Origin: Pantoea eucrina
Lineage (GTDB): Bacteria > Pseudomonadota > Gammaproteobacteria > Enterobacterales > Enterobacteriaceae
Length of the DNA stretch: 64,000 nucleotides
Direction of reading: 5' to 3'
Assembly (NCBI RefSeq): GCF_002095385.1
Contig: NZ_MIPP01000014.1
Coordinates: 1 to 64,000, forward strand
Numbering within the stretch: the first letter of the stretch is position 1; each line of letters starts with the position of its first letter. The notes beneath the pieces are model-generated. The model did no database searches, was not told the origin of the DNA, and worked only from the letters and a program-made list of their open reading frames with translations. Made by a program: the position numbers and the translations under genes. Positions 35,814 to 43,406 of this stretch are shown here, one piece after another.

Positions 35814-36295
35814 TGTTGTGATTCCCGGCATTGCCGGTTTAGCTTGTTGAACACGTCCCTGAAGATAGGGTATTCATCCTTTGAAACCTTACTCAGATAG
35901 CGGTGACCGATGATTCCAGTTTCTTCATCAAGAACGATGCGCGCGCTGTTGACTCCAACAACGAAGAAGAAGCGAGGGTGCTTGCGCCATTGAGTAATCA
36001 GGCCATCATCAATCGCCTGCTGAAGATAAGCGGGTATTTCAACCAGGCTTACGAGCGCTATCTTTGTTTCTTCGCGTTCGATTGCATCTTTGGTGCGTTG
36101 AATGCTGTCCTGCAGCGCCCTCAGTCCATCGTTCTGCTTATCCCACTTATGCAACGTTGCGCGACCATTGCGCTTGTCGTTGAGTGGCTGTCCGTTCGCC
36201 TGAGCTACAGTGTCGAAGTGGTCTTGAAGGCGCTCATCAAACCGCGCCTCTTTCTTAACGAGAGACGCTTTCAAAATCTCAAGTCGCTTACTCAT
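35804..36295 (-). CDS. unknown early protein next to N (163 aa)
   Basis: A soluble protein starting with a basic/acidic coiled segment (LEILKASLVKKEARFDERLQ) and with a C-terminal part FFVVGVNSARIVLDEETGII. It directly follows N. I do not recognise it; genes here in relatives often encode host-takeover or immunity-related functions. Confidence 0.6.
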   Translation of the reverse strand: MSKRLEILKASLVKKEARFDERLQDHFDTVAQANGQPLNDKRNGRATLHKWDKQNDGLRALQDSIQRTKDAIEREETKIALVSLVEIPAYLQQAIDDGLITQWRKHPRFFFVVGVNSARIVLDEETGIIGHRYLSKVSKDEYPIFRDVFNKLNRQCRESQQAA

Positions 36296-36299
36296 GCGG

Positions 36300-36542
36300 T
36301 TATCTCGCCGTTACGTTGTCTTTAGATTTGCGATACCCAGCACTGAAGATGGCTACCTGTGGTAAGCACATCGCTGTGCTCTCATGCTTCTCACGCAGAC
36401 TGGGCGCTGATGTGGCGCGGGCTACGTTTAAGCTGCATCCCATAAGGGTGGTGACAATCCCGTTCTCAAACTGGCGATCTGCTGCTTTCTTTGCACGATG
36501 CTCAGCTGCGCGCTTTGCGTTGTAACGCTGCTTCGAATTCAT
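36300..36542 (-). CDS. antitermination protein N (prophage)
   Basis: An 80-residue basic protein, the first gene of the leftward operon. The N-terminus has an arginine/lysine-rich helix (YNAKRAAEHRAKKAADRQ) of the kind that binds boxB, and the C-terminus VAIFSAGYRKSKDNVTAR follows the end of P22 N as I recall it (VALYAAGHRKSKQITAR). nutL lies 180 bases upstream and nutR lies in the rightward operon, both with a like boxB. Binds RNA polymerase with host Nus factors to read through the terminators listed here. Confidence 0.8.
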   Translation of the reverse strand: MNSKQRYNAKRAAEHRAKKAADRQFENGIVTTLMGCSLNVARATSAPSLREKHESTAMCLPQVAIFSAGYRKSKDNVTAR

Positions 36543-36723
36543 GATGTTTCTCCAGGTGAGTGCTTTGGTGATTGGATGGCCGGTGCTCCTCGCCGTTCAC
36601 GTGCGCTGGTTTTGCCACCGCCAAGACGGATTTGTTATCCAGCGACTTCAGCCGACGCCGGGGTTACTACAGCTGCCCCAACCATGCGTTTGCATTCATC
36701 CAATCCCAGAGCACTCGCTCCGG

Positions 36724-36761
36724 CCTACCTGCATCAGGTAGGAATCTAATTGTTAAAGAGC
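36724..36761 (-). promoter_or_regulatory. nutL (boxA and boxB)
   Basis: On the minus strand GCTCTTTAACA (36751-36761) is boxA, and CCTACCT-GATGC-AGGTAGG (36724-36742) is a perfect hairpin serving as boxB. The core ACCTGNTGCAGG recurs in nutR, which supports both. Confidence 0.8.
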
Positions 36762-36804
36762 TGACTTCCGTTTCTTACTGCTACAGCGTCCTGCTGATGG
36801 GTTA

Positions 36805-36866
36805 AATATATCCAAAGCTATTATTACTGTAAATAGCCAAAGATATAAATTTATAGCTTTAGTGAT
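36805..36866 (-). promoter_or_regulatory. PL promoter and OL operators
   Basis: PL on the minus strand: TTTACA (-35, 36828-36833), 17 bases, TATATT (-10, 36805-36810). Three 14-base operators match ATAGCYTTRGCTAT: 36808-36821, 36833-36846 and 36853-36866. One lies across the -10 and one across the -35. The same motif occurs three times at OR. The rest of 36543-36955 holds nutL and untranslated leader; I see no further gene there. Confidence 0.78.
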
Positions 36867-36907
36867 TTTCATGTTGATTCCTAAAGGAATTTATTTTTGT
36901 TCAGACG

Positions 36908-36931
36908 AAAAAAATCCCGCCTAAGCGGGAT
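36908..36931 (-). terminator. terminator of the cI transcript
   Basis: On the minus strand ATCCCGC-TTAG-GCGGGAT is followed by seven T, 25 bases after the cI stop codon. Confidence 0.93.
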
Positions 36932-36955
36932 CATTTAAGACTTTTGCGTTTAAGT

Positions 36956-37645
36956 TCAGCCTAACCTTTTATAGTCAACGGACTGACGGAGAAGGACTTT
37001 TGCCATGATATGGAACTCACCCTCGTCACTCTCCTCGATAAACCATTCTTTATAGCGCTGGTTGTCGGATAGTACTGCGAGGCGATGCTTCTGCATTTGC
37101 AGGCGTTTTACATGCATTGTTTTGCCAAACACAAAAACATATACGCCATCACCATCGAAATGAGTCACAGCGAGATCTACAAAAATCTGATCACCTGGCT
37201 CAATGGTTCCTTCCATGCTGTCACCGCGCACGGTGATAACCTTTATCGTATCAGCAGGACGTGGGCCAAATAATGCTTTAGCCTGCTCATTGGTATATTC
37301 AATAGCTCTTATGGTTTCAACGAATTCAGTAGACACAAGATAACCATCCCCCGCGCTAGCTTGGACATCCAATACATCTACACGATAGTAGTCGGGTTCC
37401 GCCAGTCTTTCTTTTTTAGGGATGTGAATCTGAGGGACGCCCCTCATCTCACCTTCGCCAGAAGAAAGCCACTCAGGGCTAACTTCAAGAACCTTCGCTA
37501 TCTCATAAAGCTTTCTGGTGTTTTTGGTTATGCCCTGCGTCAGTTTCCATACGCTTGGCTGGGCCATTCCTACCGCCTCAGCTAAAGAAGCCTGAGTGTG
37601 TCCGCTTGCCCTCATGGCAGCGTTAAGTCTGTCTGCAAAAGTCAT
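36956..37645 (-). CDS. cI: prophage repressor CI (S24 peptidase type)
   Basis: A 229-residue repressor that keeps the prophage silent. The HTH domain is at residues 1-60 (TQASLAEAVGMAQPSVWKLT). The S24 half has the expected self-cleavage bond Ala98-Gly99 in QASAGDG, nucleophile Ser143 in RGDSMEG and Lys180 in MHVKRLQ, so RecA-stimulated cleavage and SOS induction are expected. It is divergent from cro over OR. Its C-terminal half resembles that of the repressor at 22858-23589, while the DNA-binding halves differ. Confidence 0.93.
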   Translation of the reverse strand: MTFADRLNAAMRASGHTQASLAEAVGMAQPSVWKLTQGITKNTRKLYEIAKVLEVSPEWLSSGEGEMRGVPQIHIPKKERLAEPDYYRVDVLDVQASAGDGYLVSTEFVETIRAIEYTNEQAKALFGPRPADTIKVITVRGDSMEGTIEPGDQIFVDLAVTHFDGDGVYVFVFGKTMHVKRLQMQKHRLAVLSDNQRYKEWFIEESDEGEFHIMAKVLLRQSVDYKRLG

Positions 37646-37677
37646 TTTAGATTTCCCTTTTGTCCTCCCTGAAAGAT

Positions 37678-37743
37678 ATAGCCATAGATATTATTCATCA
37701 AATAACCAAAGCTATTTACTTTTTGGATAGCTTTAGCTATTAT
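37678..37743. promoter_or_regulatory. OR operators and PR promoter
   Basis: Three 14-base operators: ATAGCCATAGATAT (37678), ATAACCAAAGCTAT (37702) and the perfect palindrome ATAGCTTTAGCTAT (37727). PR towards cro: TTTACT (37715-37720), 17 bases, TATTAT (37738-37743), so the palindromic operator fills the spacer. The cI promoter must lie on the other strand in the same interval. Confidence 0.82.
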
Positions 37744-37774
37744 CACAATAGCCAAGCAAAGCAGGAGCTATTTT

Positions 37775-38005
37775 ATGGTCAACAAAGCTATTAAGCGGGC
37801 TATTGACATCGTAGGCAGCCAGCAGAAGTTAGCTGATGCCTGCTTAGTCAAACAGCCCTCAGTTTGGGCTTGGTTGCATGGGAAGAAAAAGGTGTCAGCC
37901 GAGAATGCAAAGCGCATCGAGAAAGCCACCGATGGAAAGATCCCAGCTTACCAGGTACGCCCAGATTTAACTGACCTGTTTCCTCATCCGAATCAGGCAG
38001 CCTAA
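37775..38005 (+). CDS. cro: Cro-like repressor
   Basis: A 76-residue HTH protein (GSQQKLADACLVKQPSVWAW) of the Cro/YdaS type, divergent from cI and first in the rightward operon. In relatives Cro shuts off cI and later the early promoters by binding the same operators. CAGGAG precedes the ATG. Confidence 0.9.
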   Translation: MVNKAIKRAIDIVGSQQKLADACLVKQPSVWAWLHGKKKVSAENAKRIEKATDGKIPAYQVRPDLTDLFPHPNQAA

Positions 38006-38012
38006 GTAACAC

Positions 38013-38053
38013 CGCTCTTTGTCAATTTAGCCGCCCACCTGCTGCAGGAGGGC
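38013..38053 (+). promoter_or_regulatory. nutR (boxA and boxB)
   Basis: boxA CGCTCTTTGTCA (38013-38024) and a boxB hairpin GCCCACCT-GCTGC-AGGAGGGC (38033-38053, one A-A mismatch). It lies between cro and cII, the usual place, and shares ACCTGNTGCAGG with nutL. Confidence 0.78.
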
Positions 38054-38114
38054 AAAAACCAAGTGACTAGCTCACTGCAAAATCACGCAAGTTTTTCAAC
38101 GAAAGGAATATTAC

Positions 38115-38417
38115 ATGATTGAAATTACAAGCTATCGCAAGAAAGCGAGAGAGATTGAAAGCCAGCTGCTGAACAAACTGGCAGAGCTGGGGCAGGGGCC
38201 ACTGGCGAAAGTCATGGGTTTGGATGAGGCAGCAGTAAGCCGTATGAAGCGCCCATCAGGAAAGCAGCGTTACAGCTTCTTCCAGATGATGAGTCTGGCA
38301 ATGGCTTATCTGGATGTGGTGTCACCGGAGTCTGAAGTGGCTAAGAGGCTGCTGAGGATTGAGGAATTACTTACCAAAGAAAAAGCCCCGAAGAACTGCG
38401 AATTCTTCGAGGCCTGA
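38115..38417 (+). CDS. cII: CII-type transcription activator
   Basis: A 100-residue protein with CII features: basic start (YRKKAREIESQLLNKLAELG), HTH (GPLAKVMGLDEAAVSRMKR) and the C-terminal tetramer/degradation region. It activates repressor and integrase promoters when lysogeny is chosen. Confidence 0.88.
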   Translation: MIEITSYRKKAREIESQLLNKLAELGQGPLAKVMGLDEAAVSRMKRPSGKQRYSFFQMMSLAMAYLDVVSPESEVAKRLLRIEELLTKEKAPKNCEFFEA

Positions 38418-38451
38418 TGCGAAATGACTGGATCAATTCACAGGAGTAATT

Positions 38452-39279
38452 ATGAGTAGTTTATCACTGTATTACAAGGGCAAAGAGAAGAACGGCACGG
38501 ATACCACGGTGCGCAAAACGTTCTTGGTTCCGCTGTCAGAGCTGTATGTCGAGCCGGGCTATAACGTTCGTGATATCGATCAGCAGCACGTCGAGGAGTT
38601 TCGCGACGCATTCATTGCCGGCGAGTTTGTGCCGCCGCTGGCGGTGCAGGTGACAGGCGATCGGGTCAAAATCATCGATGGTCATCACCGCTATCACGGC
38701 GCCCTGATGGCTACCGAAGCCGGTCACGAAATTGCCCGCCTTGAATGCAAAGACTTTACCGGTACCGAGGCCGATCGCATCGCATTCATGGTTACCAGCA
38801 GCCAGGGTAAACCGCTCACTGCGCTTGAACGCGCAGCAGCCTATCAGCGCCTGTCTAATCAGGGATGGTCAGTAAGCGAAATTGCCAGCAAGGTTAAGCG
38901 CTCAGTCGCGGATGTTGATCACCACCTTCAGCTGCTGACGTGTGGCGATGAGCTAATAGCAATGGTCAAAACCGGCGAGGTAGCAGCAACGACCGCTGTC
39001 GCTTTGGCGCGCGAGCATGGTGCCAACGCTGGCGCTATTGCAACTGAGCAGATGGGTAAGGCTAAGGCCGCTGGTAAGAAAAGGCTTTCGCGCAGTGCAG
39101 CAATCCCGCTTTTCAGTGCTGCAAAAGCCCGTCGCCTGGCTGAGCTGCTGATAGGTGCAGAGATGTCCGGAGAAGCCGGTAATGAACACCTGGTGCTGGC
39201 TGAAGGAACCGCAGAGGAGGTAGGGCAGATCATTGCTGACTACCGCGCCGGCGCGCCCGGCAGGTGGGAAGAGTCATGA
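38452..39279 (+). CDS. ParB-like nuclease-fold protein in the replication module
   Basis: A 275-residue protein with an N-terminal ParB/sulfiredoxin-like domain (VPLSELYVEPGYNVRD, then VKIIDGHHRYHGALMA, the GxxR nucleotide-binding box), an HTH part (NQGWSVSEIASKVKRSVADV) and a C-terminal alanine-rich region. Related domains act as CTP-dependent DNA clamps in plasmid partition or as regulators. No ParA partner is present. It sits between cII and O and overlaps O by four bases, so a role in replication control is inferred, not shown. Confidence 0.8.
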   Translation: MSSLSLYYKGKEKNGTDTTVRKTFLVPLSELYVEPGYNVRDIDQQHVEEFRDAFIAGEFVPPLAVQVTGDRVKIIDGHHRYHGALMATEAGHEIARLECKDFTGTEADRIAFMVTSSQGKPLTALERAAAYQRLSNQGWSVSEIASKVKRSVADVDHHLQLLTCGDELIAMVKTGEVAATTAVALAREHGANAGAIATEQMGKAKAAGKKRLSRSAAIPLFSAAKARRLAELLIGAEMSGEAGNEHLVLAEGTAEEVGQIIADYRAGAPGRWEES

Positions 39280-40190
39280 ATCTCGCCTATGAAAACGTAA
39301 CACCAATCAGGCCCGGACTACGGGCCGTGGAGCAGCGCGTGGCAGAGCTTGAAGACGGCTATGCCAAACTGTCCAACATGCTTCTTGAAGAGTATGCCGG
39401 TGCTGACCTGACAAAGCGTCAGTTTAAAGTCCTGCTGGCAATCCTGAGAAAGACCTACGGATGGAATAAAGCGATGGACCGGATCAGCGATTCTCAGATT
39501 GCAGAGATAGCGAAATTGCCGGTCAAGCGCTGTAACGAGGCGAAGCTGGAACTCGTCAGGATGGGGCTCATAAGGCAGCAGGGCGGCATGTTTGGCCCTA
39601 ACAAAAATGTCTCAGAATGGTGTATCCCTCAAAATGAGGGTAAATCCCCTAAAACGAGGGATAAACAATCCCTCAATTTGAGGGAGCAGAATCCCTCAAA
39701 ACAGGGGGACACAAAAGACACTATTACAAAAGACAATAAAGACAGTAATTTTTCGTCAGAGAATTCTGTCGAATCCCCTGACTCACCTCCGGCAAATCTT
39801 CCTGCTCTTCGTCCTGAAGCAGCAGTCCAGACACCGAAGGGTGACAAGTGGGGAACCGAAGACGACCTGAAGGCGGCGGAGTGGATTTTCAAACGGGTGC
39901 AGATTGTCTCACCAAATGCCCGGAAGCCTAACTGGCCTGCCTGGTCAAACGACATCAGGCTGCTGCGCACGGCCCTGCAGGTTACGCATCACGAAATTTG
40001 CGAGGTATTCCTCTGGGCCAGCCGCGATCACTTCTGGCAGTCGAACGTGCTCAGTCCCGCGAAACTGCGCGAGAAGTGGGACACACTGAAAATTCAGATG
40101 AACCAGCCAGACCGTAACCGGGCGGCGCCAGCGGATCAGCAGCCTGCTGCCCACTGGAACAGCCAGGAAGCATGGGAGAACTTCATATGA
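39276..40190 (+). CDS. O: replication initiator, lambda O type
   Basis: A 304-residue protein with an N-terminal winged-helix phage-replication domain (LTKRQFKVLLAILRKTYGWN, MDRISDSQIAEIAKLPVKRC). The gene contains the origin iterons it binds. Start at ATG 39276 overlaps the ParB-like stop (ATGA); P follows with the same kind of overlap. It recruits P and through it the host DnaB helicase. Confidence 0.9.
   Translation: MNLAYENVTPIRPGLRAVEQRVAELEDGYAKLSNMLLEEYAGADLTKRQFKVLLAILRKTYGWNKAMDRISDSQIAEIAKLPVKRCNEAKLELVRMGLIRQQGGMFGPNKNVSEWCIPQNEGKSPKTRDKQSLNLREQNPSKQGDTKDTITKDNKDSNFSSENSVESPDSPPANLPALRPEAAVQTPKGDKWGTEDDLKAAEWIFKRVQIVSPNARKPNWPAWSNDIRLLRTALQVTHHEICEVFLWASRDHFWQSNVLSPAKLREKWDTLKIQMNQPDRNRAAPADQQPAAHWNSQEAWENFI
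39624..39708 (+). repeat. replication origin: four lambda-type iterons inside O
   Basis: Four 18-base repeats of ATCCCTCAAAACGAGGGA type at 39624, 39644, 39668 and 39691, each an imperfect inverted repeat. An A/T-rich stretch (about 39709-39765) follows, as in lambda ori where unwinding begins. The iterons are nearly those of lambda itself, so the O DNA-binding domain should have lambda specificity. Confidence 0.92.
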
Positions 40191-40891
40191 GACATCTCGT
40201 AGCGGCAGTAAATAATCGCGACAGCAGCGCGCTGGCCCGTATGGCCGGTGATGCACCGCAGCCGGCGGATCGTCGCCTGCATCAGGAAGTTGAAAAGCTG
40301 ATGAATGAGTTTTTCGACGGACTGAAACAGGTGTTTCCCGCCTCAGTCAGCACCGCCTGGCGGACTCAGGCAGACGAAGCCGCCGCCAAACGACAGTGGA
40401 TAGCTGCTTTTGCGGAGAACGGCGTGACCAGCAAACAGCAGCTTTCAGCAGGCATGCGCCAGGCGCGCGCCAGCGGATCACCGTTCCTGCCGTCTCCGGG
40501 TCAGTTTATCGAGTGGTGCAAGCAGGGTGAGCATCGTGCCGCCGGACTACCGGACAACGAAGAACTGCACGACATGTTTCGCCTGTACTGCAGGGATCGT
40601 GGCATGTACGACAGCAGCGAGGATTTCCCCTGGCAAAGCCCGGCGTGCTTCCACATGGTGACCGCGGTCTATAACCAGATGCGCTCGTTCAACCTGACGG
40701 ACTCTGAGTGCCGCAAACGCCTGAGCGATGAGCTGCGCAAGATGTCGCGCCGGATTGAGTCTGGTGAAGAAATTCCTCCTCCGCGCAAGCAGATACCGCA
40801 TCTTCACATCCCGACCAGCAGCGCAAAAGCGCTGGAGCATCTGGCCGACATTCGTCGTCGTTTTTCTCTGAAAGGTGGTCATCATGACTGA
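40187..40891 (+). CDS. P: replication protein P (helicase loader)
   Basis: A 234-residue lambda-P-type protein: MNEFFDGLKQVFPASVSTAW and FLPSPGQFIEWCKQGE are typical. It brings host DnaB to the O-ori complex. The ATG at 40187 overlaps the O stop. Confidence 0.88.
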   Translation: MRHLVAAVNNRDSSALARMAGDAPQPADRRLHQEVEKLMNEFFDGLKQVFPASVSTAWRTQADEAAAKRQWIAAFAENGVTSKQQLSAGMRQARASGSPFLPSPGQFIEWCKQGEHRAAGLPDNEELHDMFRLYCRDRGMYDSSEDFPWQSPACFHMVTAVYNQMRSFNLTDSECRKRLSDELRKMSRRIESGEEIPPPRKQIPHLHIPTSSAKALEHLADIRRRFSLKGGHHD

Positions 40892-41135
40892 ACTGAGCAA
40901 CGTAATCAGCATGGCGCCGTACACGACCCGCGCCAGAGACATCGAATCGGCTAAGGAGTACCGCGACTGGCTGATTACGACGGTCGCCTCCATAACCACT
41001 GCAGACAGCAAATCGGACGATCTGAAGGTGGAAGCCTGCAACGGCATTCACGAGCTGTTTGAAGCATTCATTGACTCAGCGCTCAGCCCTGATAACTACA
41101 CCAGAGAGCTTCAGTACAAGGATGCTGCGCCATGA
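40884..41135 (+). CDS. unknown nin-region protein (83 aa)
   Basis: Soluble acidic protein (MTELSNVISMAPYTTRARDI). The ATG at 40884 overlaps the stop of P and follows AAGGTGG. It overlaps the next small gene by four bases. Confidence 0.6.
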   Translation: MTELSNVISMAPYTTRARDIESAKEYRDWLITTVASITTADSKSDDLKVEACNGIHELFEAFIDSALSPDNYTRELQYKDAAP

Positions 41136-41257
41136 CACAGGTAATTCACGGTCTGACCCGCGAGCAGTTAATGAAGCTCGTATTCGGTAAAACCAAACCG
41201 TCACAGTGGGATTCTCGTTCCGACAAAGGCGGCAAGAAAAATGGAGCTACCCAATGA
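41132..41257 (+). CDS. small basic nin-region protein (41 aa)
   Basis: MTQVIHGLTREQLMKLVFGK...; starts and ends with ATGA overlaps to its neighbours, so it belongs to the coupled chain of small genes. Function unknown. Confidence 0.55.
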   Translation: MTQVIHGLTREQLMKLVFGKTKPSQWDSRSDKGGKKNGATQ

Positions 41258-41475
41258 ACAAGCTAACCGCTGAAATTGTACGCATGGATATTGGTCATCT
41301 ACGTGAGCATCAGGCTAACCCGCACGTAGGCCTGAGCCTGAGGGAAGAGAAGTACCTGCAAGCCCTTGAGATTGCGCTGCCAGTGCTGGAGCAGCAGGAG
41401 AAGGGAGATGATGGCAAAGTTGAAGATTCTGAGCGTGGTGATGATGAAGCGTTTTGGGATGCAGATTATGACTGA
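41254..41475 (+). CDS. unknown nin-region protein (73 aa)
   Basis: Acidic helical protein (LREHQANPHVGLSLREEKYL, acidic C-terminus). GGAG lies before the overlapping ATG. Not recognised. Confidence 0.6.
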   Translation: MNKLTAEIVRMDIGHLREHQANPHVGLSLREEKYLQALEIALPVLEQQEKGDDGKVEDSERGDDEAFWDADYD

Positions 41476-41665
41476 TAACAATGACTGGATTGAGTGGACT
41501 GGTGGAAAGTGTCCAGTAAATAACAGGGATATCGTAGATATTAATCTTAGGGGTTATGGGGAGTTCACTGACAGGGTGTCCGGAGCTTTAATGTGGGAGC
41601 ATTCCGGCGGATCAGCAGACATCATCGCCTATCGGGTGATTGAGAATGATGGGAGGGAAGGATGA
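41468..41665 (+). CDS. unknown nin-region protein (65 aa)
   Basis: MTDNNDWIEWTGGKCPVNNR, then an aspartate-rich strand and ADIIAYRVIE; this W-x-G-G-x-CPV and IIAYR layout recurs in small phage proteins of the nin region. Start overlaps the previous stop by eight bases. Confidence 0.65.
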   Translation: MTDNNDWIEWTGGKCPVNNRDIVDINLRGYGEFTDRVSGALMWEHSGGSADIIAYRVIENDGREG

Positions 41666-41829
41666 TGGGTGACAAAAGAGAAAAACGCCACGCTGAACAA
41701 AACCACGACAGGACCTGGCAGGCTTTAGGTAAAACCTTCAGGCGCCAAGGGCAAGCCGAAAAGTTTATTCGTCAGAATGGATATCAGGTTGGCGTGGCAA
41801 TCCGCGCAATGTGCGGAGGTTGGGTATGA
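41662..41829 (+). CDS. small basic nin-region protein (55 aa)
   Basis: Charged N-terminal half (GDKREKRHAEQNHDRTWQAL) with a helix-forming middle. Overlaps both neighbours by ATGA. Unknown function. Confidence 0.55.
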   Translation: MMGDKREKRHAEQNHDRTWQALGKTFRRQGQAEKFIRQNGYQVGVAIRAMCGGWV

Positions 41830-41987
41830 CAATACAAACCATCGGCGATGCGCTGGAGAGGAAGAAGTTTGAGGATTGGTTCAATTCCGAGTGGCGAGAA
41901 ATAGTTGAGATGTATCCTCGCATGGAAAAAATCCGATACAAGAATATTGCAAAGGCTGCCTGGATGGCCCGCAGCAAGCAGGAGTAG
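41826..41987 (+). CDS. small nin-region protein (53 aa)
   Basis: MTIQTIGDALERKKFEDWFN...; ends KAAWMARSKQE. The AAWMAR ending recurs in lambdoid small proteins. Starts within the previous stop codon. Confidence 0.55.
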   Translation: MTIQTIGDALERKKFEDWFNSEWREIVEMYPRMEKIRYKNIAKAAWMARSKQE

Positions 41988-41990
41988 CTC

Positions 41991-42188
41991 ATGAACAACG
42001 TAATCCCCCTCAGACCAAACCAGCAACTTCATGAAGCACTTGATACGCTAACCAAGCTTCAGTACGCACTGGGAGCCATTCACACCCCTAATTTTGCTGA
42101 CCAGATTATGAAAAGTCAGGCCCAGCAACTATCCAAAGAACTTCACGACAACCTCTATGACTACGTGGAGACACTTGAAGGGAGGTAG
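41991..42188 (+). CDS. unknown nin-region protein (65 aa)
   Basis: Helical soluble protein (VIPLRPNQQLHEALDTLTKL). Three bases separate it from the previous gene and two from ninB. Not recognised. Confidence 0.6.
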   Translation: MNNVIPLRPNQQLHEALDTLTKLQYALGAIHTPNFADQIMKSQAQQLSKELHDNLYDYVETLEGR

Positions 42189-42190
42189 CA

Positions 42191-42640
42191 GTGGAAACGC
42201 AACGTTATCTATTGAGAGACAACAGCATCAGACAGAACTGCATCACCGCCATCCAGCAACTCCCCACCGATAGCAACAAACCAGTCGAAATAGTCATTCA
42301 GGAGCGCAAGCGCAGTGCGGATCAGAACCGCCGTATGTGGCCGCTTTTGCATGACCTCTCCCGGCAGGTTGAATGGTACGGGCAGAAGTACAGCCCTGAC
42401 GACTGGAAAGACCTTATTACTGCACTCGTTGCGAAATCCAAAAACGAACAGCAGCGCACCGCACCCGGTATCGGCGGCGGCGTCGTCATGTTCGGTTCCC
42501 GGACAAGCAAAATGCGGGTGAGCGAGATGGTCGAGGTCATCGAGGCGATTTACTGGTTTGGCACAGAGCAGAACGTGAAATTCAGCGACGAAGCCCGGCG
42601 TGAAATTGAATGGGCCCAAATGTACGGGAGTCAATCATGA
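42191..42640 (+). CDS. ninB: NinB (Orf-type recombination mediator)
   Basis: A 149-residue protein of the NinB/Orf family, which in lambda helps RecA-type recombination as a RecFOR substitute. Core motifs: PVEIVIQERKRSADQNRRMW and LSRQVEWYGQKYSPDDWKDL. Start is GTG 42191 after GGAGG. Confidence 0.93.
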   Translation: METQRYLLRDNSIRQNCITAIQQLPTDSNKPVEIVIQERKRSADQNRRMWPLLHDLSRQVEWYGQKYSPDDWKDLITALVAKSKNEQQRTAPGIGGGVVMFGSRTSKMRVSEMVEVIEAIYWFGTEQNVKFSDEARREIEWAQMYGSQS

Positions 42641-42786
42641 AACATGGCAGACACTTATCTCACTCACAGGAATTCTGTAACCGCATTGCACACCTCCGCA
42701 GTCAGGGGCTGGCATGGTCCATTATCAGCGCAAGAACCGGACTATCTACCGGAACGTGCCAAAACCTTGCGAAGAGGGCGCGATGA
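42637..42786 (+). CDS. 49-aa helix-turn-helix-like protein
   Basis: MKHGRHLSHSQEFCNRIAHL, then AWSIISARTGLSTGTCQNL, which reads as a small HTH. It overlaps ninB by four bases and the next gene by four bases. Too short for a named family call. Confidence 0.6.
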   Translation: MKHGRHLSHSQEFCNRIAHLRSQGLAWSIISARTGLSTGTCQNLAKRAR

Positions 42787-42986
42787 AAACTACGTGGTTC
42801 ACTCACCCGGAGCCCATGGACTCCATCACGGCAGACAGCCTGCTATCCCAATATGCCGCCCGGCAGGTTACAGCAAAAAAGACACTGGCATTCGACCCTA
42901 AGTTCTGGACGGTATCGGCGCTGCTACCAGAAAGCAGGAATGAGCCCCGGCCCAGCAAACAATTTCAGAACAGAATATGGAGCTGA
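42783..42986 (+). CDS. unknown nin-region protein (67 aa)
   Basis: MKTTWFTHPEPMDSITADSL...; soluble, tryptophan-containing, overlapped with the HTH gene by ATGA. Not recognised. Confidence 0.55.
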   Translation: MKTTWFTHPEPMDSITADSLLSQYAARQVTAKKTLAFDPKFWTVSALLPESRNEPRPSKQFQNRIWS

Positions 42987-42988
42987 CT

Positions 42989-43108
42989 ATGTGTGAAAAC
43001 TGCGGCGAACCACTCAAGCCTGACGAGGTTTACTGCTGCGCCAGCTGCCTCGATGAGTTCTTCATAGAGTGCGATCCTAACGGAGCAATGGAGGATAGCG
43101 ATGGCTGA
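42989..43108 (+). CDS. 39-aa zinc-ribbon-like protein
   Basis: MCENCGEPLKPDEVYCCASC is a compact CxxC...CCxxC metal-binding motif, followed by an acidic tail. Overlaps the next gene by eight bases. GGAG lies before the ATG. Confidence 0.65.
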   Translation: MCENCGEPLKPDEVYCCASCLDEFFIECDPNGAMEDSDG

Positions 43109-43406
43109 GTTAAAAGCAGGTGGGCTGGCTATGGTTTTTGGGCTTAAAGAAAACCTGGCCGCTAACGGAAAGTGCGTTCGCTTAATAATGATGGTGAATC
43201 CTGGCGAGATATTTAAATCACCACTGTCAAACAGGATGCTAATTCACAGAGAAAGTATCTCATCGTGGATATGCGAAGGCGACATTCAAAAGTCACATCC
43301 AAGAGAAATCGGCTGGGCTTGCTTTAATCCAAGTAATCTTATGTCCATTGACGGCGACGACTTCCAGCATGAGGACGAGCGACAGAAGGAGCTGACGAAT
43401 GGCTAA
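43101..43406 (+). CDS. unknown nin-region protein (101 aa)
   Basis: Starts MAELKAGGLAMVFGLKENLA; later GEIFKSPLSNRMLIHRESIS. The AMVFG and NxG... pattern is common to small SH3-like phage proteins that lie next to ninG, but no function is known. Overlaps both neighbours. Confidence 0.62.
   Translation: MAELKAGGLAMVFGLKENLAANGKCVRLIMMVNPGEIFKSPLSNRMLIHRESISSWICEGDIQKSHPREIGWACFNPSNLMSIDGDDFQHEDERQKELTNG

Noticed and set aside
39624..39708. Four regularly spaced repeats that could recall a CRISPR array
   Set aside because: Repeats are 18 bases with 2-6 base gaps inside a coding frame and match lambda ori iterons; no spacers and no cas genes.
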